Of a stretch of 25,795 bases of DNA, positions 1 to 7,600 are shown piece after piece. The position numbers and the translations under genes were made by a program. Every line of letters starts with the position of its first letter. Within the stretch, counting starts at the first letter, position 1. The notes under the pieces were generated by a model that worked only from the letters and a program-made list of their open reading frames with translations, ran no database searches and had not been told where the DNA came from. Source of the DNA: a virus; IMG/VR virus record IMGVR_UViG_3300021960_000449, positions 1-25,795 of that record; one strand, given 5' to 3'.

Positions 1-453
1 ACCAGCGCCTGAGTAAGTAATGGCTGTTCCACCCATACCACCATCGGCCACAAAACAATACCAGTCACATTGAGTAGGGGCTAATGTAACTGATCCTGAG
101 CCACCAGGCCCACCATCTGTTGAAGATCCAGGGGAACCACCAGTTGCACTAATAGGTGAACCTGGTGTTTGTGTGGGAACTGATACTGATGATGTTCCGC
201 TAAGACCACCAACAGTAATAGACAGAGAATCAGAGTCAGTTACAGTTAAAGCAGTTCTAGCGTAACCTCCACCTCCGCCACCACGGCCCTGGCCGGTTGG
301 AGGGTAACATCCACCTCCTCCGCCACCCCAAACATGGACATGAACCTCAGTAGTTCCTTCTGGAACTGGCCATGTAACACTCTGAGGTCCTTTGAAGATA
401 CACCTATTGTTTAAGTGACTACCCGCAGATGTAGTTTGATATTGTTGTGTCAT
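1..453 (-). CDS. Glycine-rich adhesin-like fibre protein (3' end cut by window edge)
   Basis: This reading frame starts at ATG 453-451 and stays open for 151 codons to position 1, so its C-terminus lies outside the window. After a short N-terminus comes a beta-type segment (VTWPVPEGTTEVHVHVWGGG) that runs into two six-glycine stretches around residues 47-73, then further Gly/Ser/Pro-rich sequence with GG, GGPGGSG and GGMGG. Poly-glycine blocks of this kind are known in tail-fibre-tip adhesins of T4 relatives (gp38-type receptor-binding proteins) and in many phage proteins called glycine-rich structural proteins. The start overlaps the stop of the upstream fibre gene as TGATG, which suggests coupled translation. 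A host-contact role is inferred from composition and from the position after other fibre genes; no specific receptor can be named. Confidence 0.8.
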   Translation of the reverse strand, partial: MTQQYQTTSAGSHLNNRCIFKGPQSVTWPVPEGTTEVHVHVWGGGGGGCYPPTGQGRGGGGGGYARTALTVTDSDSLSITVGGLSGTSSVSVPTQTPGSPISATGGSPGSSTDGGPGGSGSVTLAPTQCDWYCFVADGGMGGTAITYSGAG

Positions 454-1385
454 CAGTCTATCCTCCAACCAATAGTGGCATTGACATAAGTAAATTTCAC
501 ACTTTTATATGCAACATCAAGGGTAATATCCTCAGCAAGACTCATAATATTACTTCCATTTCTTGCTACTGTAGTGTCTTTAAAGTTACCAACTGCAACA
601 TTGACTTCACTACCAACAGTTGGTGAGATAGGTAATGTAATTGTTTGGGTTGCACCAGTGACTTCAATGAACTCGCGATTAACAATAGTTTTACCAGTCG
701 CTGAGGCTGATACTCCATTATATATCACACCATCCAGACTGGATACTGTGGTGATACCAGACACATTTAGTGTTCCAGTTACATTTGCACCAGTGTCTGT
801 AGTTTCAAATTTTTTGGAATTATCATAGTAGAGGTCAACAGGACCATCCACCACAAACTCTGCCATATTTTCAGTGTCAGCACCCTTGGTAATCTTTACG
901 CGACCACCATTGGAACCAAGAACAATATTACCAGTTCCCTGGTCTTCAATGAAACTAGCAGTTCCTGTATGATAAAGTCTTAAATCACTATCATTACCAA
1001 TATTTAGGTACTGACTATCAGGAATAAATGCCCCATTACTAAAGGTACTGACACCAGTTACTGTAAGACCATCGGCAAGGATTTGAACGCCCTTCCTGGC
1101 AGTTATCATACCGACAGCGTCGATATTTGTTACGTCACGATAGGTAAGTGTTCCACCGATAGTTACATTACCATCAAATTCTGTATTACCTGTAAATGTT
1201 GAAACTCCTGAGACATTCAGGTTTGTGAGGTTACCATCACCTGATATGATGAGACTAGTTAAACCAGAACCATCACCAGAGAATGATGTTGCGGTTAGAA
1301 TACCACTTACAGTAGTATTACCTGAGATAGTAGGGCCATTGTTTCCTACCCTGTTCTTAATTATGTTTACATTAAGTTGTGACAT
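453..1385 (-). CDS. Tail-fibre-like virion protein, 310 aa
   Basis: A 310-aa beta-rich repetitive protein with the modules typical of marine cyanophage fibres: LTATSFSGDGSGLTSL near residue 31, several VSGVSTF/VTGVSTF segments, an RLYHTGTASFIEDQGTGNIV segment near residue 136, and a C-terminal segment (ITLPISPTVGSEVNV, then KFTYVNATIGWRID) that looks like a small globular tip domain. It is likely a trimeric fibre or fibre-adaptor protein on the baseplate periphery. The gap before it is 26 nt, with no good Shine-Dalgarno and only a degenerate CATAAAATA instead of a clear late promoter. Its stop overlaps the ATG of the glycine-rich gene. Assignment to long or short tail fibre is not possible from sequence alone. 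Confidence 0.85.
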   Translation of the reverse strand: MSQLNVNIIKNRVGNNGPTISGNTTVSGILTATSFSGDGSGLTSLIISGDGNLTNLNVSGVSTFTGNTEFDGNVTIGGTLTYRDVTNIDAVGMITARKGVQILADGLTVTGVSTFSNGAFIPDSQYLNIGNDSDLRLYHTGTASFIEDQGTGNIVLGSNGGRVKITKGADTENMAEFVVDGPVDLYYDNSKKFETTDTGANVTGTLNVSGITTVSSLDGVIYNGVSASATGKTIVNREFIEVTGATQTITLPISPTVGSEVNVAVGNFKDTTVARNGSNIMSLAEDITLDVAYKSVKFTYVNATIGWRID

Positions 1386-1411
1386 TTTATTTTATGTTAT
1401 TGGGTAGAAAA

Positions 1412-2626
1412 TCACTGAATCTCACCAAGATTCAGAATGTCAATAACCATGGTTTTACCAAGTCCAAGGGTCACACCAACACCTGATTGGATAACCAATT
1501 TCGGTGAAGCAACAACCACATATGAAGTTCCTGGACCAGCATTAGTGGTATCCAGAACCATATTTTCACGAACATTGGATTCAGCATCAATATACGCAAA
1601 TGGTGAACTCTCACCATCCGAATAAGAAATAGGTGAACCAATACCAGTAGATGTTTGACCTTTGATACTAATATCAATTTTGTCACCATCAACAGTAACA
1701 GTTTGATTAATACCATCAAAATTCAAACTGGTAGTATTACCTACTAATGTATCTGCAGAATAAACAGCAATACTGGAAATACCACCAGCAGCACCACCTC
1801 CACCTGTTCCAGTGCCATCCAACAGGTACATGGTGTTACCCATTCCTGCATGAATGGAACACTGGTAATAAACATTACTTGGTGCATTGAATGGAACTTT
1901 GAAGGTAAGAATACCTACCTGTGTTCCTTGTCCTTCAACACCATCTTGGTATAGTAGACTAACACCAACTGAACCAATACCCGCTTCAGGTTTTTTGATA
2001 TAGAATGGATGTCCAGAGGCATTCAGATTGAAGTGATACTTCTTACCTCTGACAAGATAAAGAACTGGGTTGTCAGCATTCTGTGTGAAACCAATACCAG
2101 TTGTCTGATATTGATAAGCAACTGTACTATTGTTTATAATATCAAACTGAGTGTAAATCTCTGCATCATTTGCAGTAACTACACCAGTGATTGTTGGATT
2201 GTTTAGGGTCTGGATTGTTCCAGAAATTGCTCCGGTGACACTCAGGTTACCTGTAATATCAACACCACCACCAAAATTAGCTGCTGATTGACCAGCACCT
2301 GGCTGAACATCTAAGACATAGTTAGTGTCAGGTGTTGTAGAGTTAAAACCTGTACTGTTGTTGGTTACATCAACAGTAATAGAAGTTCCACCTGCACCAA
2401 CTTCCAGACCAGTACTAGAAGTAACAATCCCCGAATAATTTGCGTTGGTTCCAGTAGTCGAACCCGACAGGGTAAGTCCCACACCAACAATATTTCCTAT
2501 AACTTCAAGTTTAGCACTAGGTGTAGTAGTGCCAATACCAACTTTATCAATACTACTTTCGGCGTAGATAAGGTTTGTTGAAACCTCTACGCCATTCTTT
2601 ACTACAAAGTTTTTGTTAACGGCCAT
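1412..2626 (-). CDS. Fibre-type virion protein with cupredoxin-like domain, 404 aa
   Basis: The chosen start is ATG 2626, which has GAGGT seven nt upstream; a GTG at 2653 would add nine residues but lacks a well-placed ribosome site. The N-terminal part (MAVNKNFVVKNGVEV, then VGIGTTTPSAKLEVIGNI) is the common cyanophage fibre start with collar-like repeats. Residues about 183-272 form a separate domain: SGHPFY carries His206, and YYQCSIHAGMG carries Cys256, His259 and Met262. The His...Cys-x2-His-x2-Met set matches the type-1 copper ligands of cupredoxins such as plastocyanin. A Gly-rich linker follows and then a C-terminal beta-rich region ending GKTMVIDILNLGEIQ. A perfect late promoter lies 43 nt upstream. 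Virion location is inferred from the fibre modules; copper binding is inferred from the ligand pattern. Confidence 0.85.
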   Translation of the reverse strand: MAVNKNFVVKNGVEVSTNLIYAESSIDKVGIGTTTPSAKLEVIGNIVGVGLTLSGSTTGTNANYSGIVTSSTGLEVGAGGTSITVDVTNNSTGFNSTTPDTNYVLDVQPGAGQSAANFGGGVDITGNLSVTGAISGTIQTLNNPTITGVVTANDAEIYTQFDIINNSTVAYQYQTTGIGFTQNADNPVLYLVRGKKYHFNLNASGHPFYIKKPEAGIGSVGVSLLYQDGVEGQGTQVGILTFKVPFNAPSNVYYQCSIHAGMGNTMYLLDGTGTGGGGAAGGISSIAVYSADTLVGNTTSLNFDGINQTVTVDGDKIDISIKGQTSTGIGSPISYSDGESSPFAYIDAESNVRENMVLDTTNAGPGTSYVVVASPKLVIQSGVGVTLGLGKTMVIDILNLGEIQ

Positions 2627-2668
2627 TGATACCTCAGAGGTTTCACTATCCACCTCTTATTTATTTAT

Positions 2669-2676
2669 TATTTATA
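2669..2676 (-). promoter_or_regulatory. T4-type late promoter TATAAATA
   Basis: On the minus strand this is an exact match to the T4 late promoter octamer. It lies in the gap after the 527-aa gene and 43 nt before the ATG of the cupredoxin-containing fibre gene. The sequence just downstream repeats AATAAATAAATAA, so the exact initiation site is ambiguous. Confidence 0.75.
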
Positions 2677-2684
2677 CAGTTCTA

Positions 2685-4268
2685 TTAGTCACCAGTCACT
2701 GACCAGTTCCTTGCATAAGTATTAAATCCATTTGACTTGTTGAACCAAACTCCCCATCTTCTATTACCAAGATTTTGAATTTTTGTTGGTCGAAGACTAC
2801 GACCAGGACCACCACCAGCAGTAACATCCTGAAGGACAACTACACTAAGACTGGTATAATCATTATTCATAGTAACAATATAATATTTAACATTTGTACC
2901 AGTACCAGTCTGACCATCAGGTGAGCTAGGATTTATAACCTCAACATTTACAATTGAACCAGTAAAGTTGAGGTAAGTAGTAATATTACTTGAATTATTG
3001 AATGTATGAGTAACTTCACCCGATTTTACTGGTGGTGGAGGAGGAACAAGACTAAACTTAATTTTTGCTTTACCAGTATTACCACCAAGTTGTGTTGTTA
3101 CTACTTTCGCAGTTCCATCAGTATAACCTGAACCACCAGCACCACCATGACCTGAAGTACCCCCAGCACCACCAGTGGCTCCTCTACCACCCTTTCCTTC
3201 AGTAGAACCAGAAGCTCTACCTTCTGTAGTAGTGATAGTGTATCCTGGTTTAAATCCTCTTATAATATCATCACTTAGTGAAACTTCTGTTCCATCATTT
3301 ATTCTAAATTTAATCTTATTTGCAGAGTTATCTGAACATGGTGATATACCTAAACTAGTCCAATAGTTACCTTTAGTACAAGAAATAGTTCTACCGCCAT
3401 TAGGAGCAGTCTCTAATGTATCATTTGGTTGAAGACTTACAGTACTCACAAGAGAACCAAAAGAACCATTTAATGTCAATTGACCACTACTAACCAATGT
3501 CCCACCACTTGAGTTGGATCCATTGGCACCAGCAACATTAACACCACCACCATCTGCACCAGCACTATTACTTCCTCCCTGACCACCTTGTCCAGCTACT
3601 AGAAGTAAGTTGGCTCCTCTATAAAGAAAAACACCAGAGTTATTTGTGGTACCTAGAACGACATGTTCTATGTTTTGTGTATGTGTAAGTGTGACTGCGG
3701 ATCTTCCGCCTTCTCCACCCTGTTGATTAGAAGAACTAGTTAAACCAGGAGCCCCATCCATATAAAGAGTAAGGTCAAGATTCTTCTCTCTTGCATAATA
3801 AGTGACAATATTGTATGTACTATCAAACATTGTATCATCAAGTGTGAAGTCACCATCATCAAGATTTGCATCAATCGATTTATATCCACCAGTAGGAGTA
3901 AATCCTTCAAATCTTACAATACTTCTTGGTGGTCCAATATTCCAGGTGGCAGTATCAGATGCTTGAATTACTCTAGATGTAATGTCCTGTCCTTCATTCC
4001 TAGATGTAATATCAACAAATGCATATCCTCTAACAGTTTTTTCTCCTTGATCTGTAGATGAAACGAGAAATACATTACTATTTGAATTGGGTTGAATTAC
4101 ATCATCAACAATCCAATAGTACTGAATGGGATATCTATTATCACTAATAGTTGCCGTTAAAGTAAATTCAGCATTAATATTTACAGCGGTTCTTGTATCT
4201 TGTGGCTGTGATGTAATTACAATACTTGGAAGTACTGTAAGTATTGAGTCATTTGATTTAATACTCAT
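2685..4268 (-). CDS. Ig-like and glycine-rich virion protein, 527 aa
   Basis: The start ATG 4268 overlaps the stop of the upstream gene as ATGA and has AGGGA upstream. Residues about 12-100 look like an Ig-like beta-sandwich (ITSQPQDTRTAVNINAEFTL, later YYWIVDDVIQ). The middle is Gly-rich (GGQGGSNSAGADGGG near residue 230 and GGRGATGGAGGTSGHGGAGG near residue 365), with intervening beta segments. A proline run (VPPPPPV) near residue 408 precedes a C-terminal region rich in aromatic beta strands that ends WGVWFNKSNGFNTYARNWSV. Ig-like domains on phage particles are generally thought to give weak surface binding, and Gly-rich repeats resemble adhesin tips. This is most likely an exposed fibre or baseplate decoration protein made together with its 129-aa upstream neighbour. 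I do not recognise a named family. Confidence 0.8.
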   Translation of the reverse strand: MSIKSNDSILTVLPSIVITSQPQDTRTAVNINAEFTLTATISDNRYPIQYYWIVDDVIQPNSNSNVFLVSSTDQGEKTVRGYAFVDITSRNEGQDITSRVIQASDTATWNIGPPRSIVRFEGFTPTGGYKSIDANLDDGDFTLDDTMFDSTYNIVTYYAREKNLDLTLYMDGAPGLTSSSNQQGGEGGRSAVTLTHTQNIEHVVLGTTNNSGVFLYRGANLLLVAGQGGQGGSNSAGADGGGVNVAGANGSNSSGGTLVSSGQLTLNGSFGSLVSTVSLQPNDTLETAPNGGRTISCTKGNYWTSLGISPCSDNSANKIKFRINDGTEVSLSDDIIRGFKPGYTITTTEGRASGSTEGKGGRGATGGAGGTSGHGGAGGSGYTDGTAKVVTTQLGGNTGKAKIKFSLVPPPPPVKSGEVTHTFNNSSNITTYLNFTGSIVNVEVINPSSPDGQTGTGTNVKYYIVTMNNDYTSLSVVVLQDVTAGGGPGRSLRPTKIQNLGNRRWGVWFNKSNGFNTYARNWSVTGD

Positions 4269-4654
4269 ATCGCATTCCCTGAAGTTGGATCATTTAGATA
4301 ACCATCAAGTGATGCACTTGGAATATAATCTGCAATAAAATAAAATCTGTCTAAGTTATCCTGTGGTGATTGTGCATTATTTATAGTTAATTGTGATGTT
4401 GCAGTTCCAACATACTTTGTTCCTTCTACTAATGGAAGATTGGTCGGTGCATCATACCATCTGTATGTTACCTCCCCATCCAGAATTGCAGTTGGATTCT
4501 GGTCAAATGCTGCTGTGGCAAAACCACTAATCACAACAGTTGAGCCAATACCAGTAGTTATACTTGATGGTTGGTCCACAATCCTTAAAAGTGGACCATT
4601 CAAGTATATATTAGTATTGGGTGTTCTGAAATGTCTAAGAGAGACAGGTATCAT
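4265..4654 (-). CDS. Small Ig-like virion protein, 129 aa
   Basis: A 129-aa protein whose core (about residues 25-110) reads as an Ig-like beta-sandwich: VDQPSSITTGIGSTVVISGF, a TYRWYD strand with the typical core Trp, then TSQLTINNAQ and DRFYFIADY. The layout is similar to the Ig-like segment of the following 527-aa protein, which it overlaps by ATGA, so the pair probably arose or functions together. AAGGAGAA lies 12 nt before the ATG, and a CCTAAATA late-promoter-like octamer lies 23 nt upstream, embedded in the stop codon of the 1951-aa gene. A virion surface role is inferred from the fold and context. Confidence 0.75.
   Translation of the reverse strand: MIPVSLRHFRTPNTNIYLNGPLLRIVDQPSSITTGIGSTVVISGFATAAFDQNPTAILDGEVTYRWYDAPTNLPLVEGTKYVGTATSQLTINNAQSPQDNLDRFYFIADYIPSASLDGYLNDPTSGNAI
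4378..4385 (-). promoter_or_regulatory. Internal TATAAATA late-promoter match
   Basis: A perfect TATAAATA on the minus strand inside the 129-aa gene, 110 nt before the 527-aa gene. It could give extra late transcription of that gene, but it also encodes Thr-Ile-Asn and may be a chance match, since the spacing is much longer than for the other promoters here. Confidence 0.3.
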
Positions 4655-4676
4655 TTTTCACAGTTCTCCTTCAAGG

Positions 4677-4684
4677 TATTTAGG
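4677..4684 (-). promoter_or_regulatory. Late-promoter-like octamer CCTAAATA
   Basis: Minus-strand CCTAAATA overlaps the TAA stop of the 1951-aa gene and lies 23 nt before the 129-aa gene start. The CTAAATA core recurs before the 417-aa gene and gp26 at similar spacing, which supports a real variant of the T4 late motif. Confidence 0.5.
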
Positions 4685-7600
4685 TGAAGTTCTGGCCAAC
4701 TACACCACCATAAAGTGTAGAACCACCATCAAAACTCATAAAGGAGTAAATATCAGCGGCTCCGGCAGATGGTGTGATTATAGGACTAACACCACCAGGC
4801 CAGAAGACATTAATACTATTGCCAATACTATTGACAAAAGTATCAATACCAACACCTCTTGGCGTAGTTCCCTGAACAATCTTCAGTGTAAATGCAAAGG
4901 TTCCACCTGGTGGAGGATTGATAACCCTGAAGTCATTGACACTCTCAGTTGTTGTATGTGTGAAGGAGTTACCTCTTGCGATATCAATCTCAATGCGGTT
5001 TGATGATGAAATGACAGGTTGAGATATCTCATAGTAAGACTTCAGTCTTGCTCTACCTTCAACATCCAAGTTCTCTCTTGGTGATGCAGTTCCAATACCA
5101 ACACCCTTTGTAGTGGTGGCAGAGAATATAGTATTACTAGTACCAACTCTCAGTTCACTGGTTGCAGTAATGACACCAACTTGAATTGTTCCACCTTGGA
5201 TATTAACATTAGGTGCGGTAAACTTACCAGATACATTACTGTCACCAAAATCAGCAGTTCCAATAAATCTGGACTGATTAGTAACATACAAGTCAGTCTG
5301 TCCGACTCCGAGAGAACCAATTTTAACTGTATACTCCGTACCAAAAGCAGTAGTACCAAAACCAACATTTCTATTATCAATTGGATGAATGCCAGTTCCT
5401 AACCCAGATTGAACACCTTTAAATAGACTATCATTTTGAAGATTAGTAAGTCCAGATCCATCTCCTGTAAATGCGGTTGCTACAACAACACCATCAACTT
5501 TAAGTTTCTCTGTTACGGTAGCTACACTACCAATACCAACACCGTTCTCATCAACACAGAACATTGATGAACCTGAACCAACCTTCAGAGTACAATCTCC
5601 TGCAGTTGTAGTCCCAATACCAACTTTTTCAAAGATAAACTCGCCACCATCAGAGGTAACACCACCGAAGGCATACCAACCATTTTCTATAGTATAAGTC
5701 CAACCAATTGTTCCACCCTTAGTTGGGTTTGCATTATAGACTACATCACCAGGATTTCCTGCGTCAGTAGGAATTGTAATACCAACAGTATAGTTTCTAG
5801 AAACAACTGCATCACCTTGAAGGAATATTGAGTTGGCTTCAATACCTTTGTCTGAGGTGGATGTCAGTTTTTGATTAAATACAACTGGACCATCAAATTC
5901 TGAAAGAATATTATTTGAAGGCCCACCATTAACTCTCAGTGCTCTAGAAGCAATGACCTCTTGTGTCTCAAGAACATCAATGCCAAATGATGCATTCTCA
6001 CCATTAACAAAGTCTTCACCAGTGTAGGTTTGAATCGGAGTATCATAAACAATTTCTTTACCAGTATTGGAGGAAATTCTCTTGTTACCAATGAAGAAGT
6101 CACCAGAATCGTTCATACCGGTGTAAACAACAACACCACCAGAAGTAGTTTGTGCCTGTGCAGTTAACTGTTCATCAACAGAAAGTTGCTTCTTCTGTTT
6201 GATAGGTAGTGAAGTAGAGTAGTTACCAGGACCATAACCAAGATATTCAAAGGTATGACCAGAAGCACGGATAATTGAGTTTCTTCTAAATTCAACAGGT
6301 GAGACAGAAACTTTCTTGATTACACTCTCATCTAGGTGACTAGTGGGTCTTGTGCCCATCATACCTCTGAACACCTTAACAGGGTTAGAGGTTACAGTTG
6401 TCTTAATTCTTACAATTTCATCATCAACCTTCAGGTAGTCACCTATCTGAAAATTAAAATCTGTAAGATTTCTGATATTGATTTCATCTGTTGTTGCATT
6501 AGCGACGGTCGAAGAAATAACAGTAGTGATACCGATATAAGGGACAATATCTCTTCCACCAAAATTCTCATCAGAACCTGATAGAAGTGCTCCACCTTGA
6601 GCAGTGTTACCAGGATAGTATGCACGAATAGTTCCACCAGTTCCTGGATTAACTGTATTGACACCAACATTGATTGTAAATGTATTGATACCTACGTTAT
6701 CAGTAACAAGGAAATCTTTATTAAAGAAGTCTGTCGTAGCTCCACCAATTCTAACAGTGTTATTAACTCTCAGACCATGACCCTGGTTTGTGGTGACCGT
6801 TGCCAGACCACTAACATTATCGTACACAAATGTACTGATACCAAGAGTTGTACCTGTAAGACTGAATAGTGCCTCTGTAGTTGTAATAGCGCCAATACCA
6901 GTGGTATTGATACCAGAGGTAATAGTATCAACAGGGATTGCTCTAATAGAGTTATTACTGATGATTTCAGAAATTCTATAAAGTTGATTGTATTGTACAT
7001 AATCATCGGATACAACACCAGAAATTTGAATAGTGTCGTTGACATTATTATAAACCTTATCAACAGTGACCGAACCTTGACTATAACCTGTGGTTTGAGA
7101 AGTTCCGACAACATTCAGTGTTTCTGTTAGAACATAACCACTACCACCATTCATAATATGAACATCAGTAATACTACCAGATGCATTAACGGTAATTCTT
7201 GCCAGGCCACCAGTACCTGAACTTGAACCAGAAAGAACTGCGTTGTAGAGGTTTTCTGTTCCACCACTACCATTACCGTATCCAGAACCACTACTATTAA
7301 TACTTACTCTAGTAATTTGTTGTAGTCCATGGTCACGGTCAGTAAAGATAACAATGTTTGAACCATCTGCCGCAGATTGGATATCAGTGATACCAATACC
7401 CAAATTATTTTCATTATTAATCTTGTCAAGTGTTTCTTTGGTAGTACTATTTTTTGGTTCACTGATAACGGTCTTACCAATCTTATCAGGGAGTGCATAA
7501 GTTATAGAGGGACTTGGATCTGATATTGGATTATCTCTATCAACTTGTGGATAAAGATTGATAATAGGTTGTCTGAAACTATGATCCTGAGAATCATTAA

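Noticed and set aside
2627-2653. GTG start adding nine residues to the cupredoxin-containing fibre protein
   Set aside because: ATG 2626 has a well-placed GAGGT and gives the usual MAVNKNF fibre start.
4440-5003. 187-codon plus-strand open frame
   Set aside because: It lies opposite the 129-aa and 1951-aa genes, has low-quality composition (runs of Thr, Asn, Cys and Ser) and no ribosome site. It is a shadow of the coding strand.
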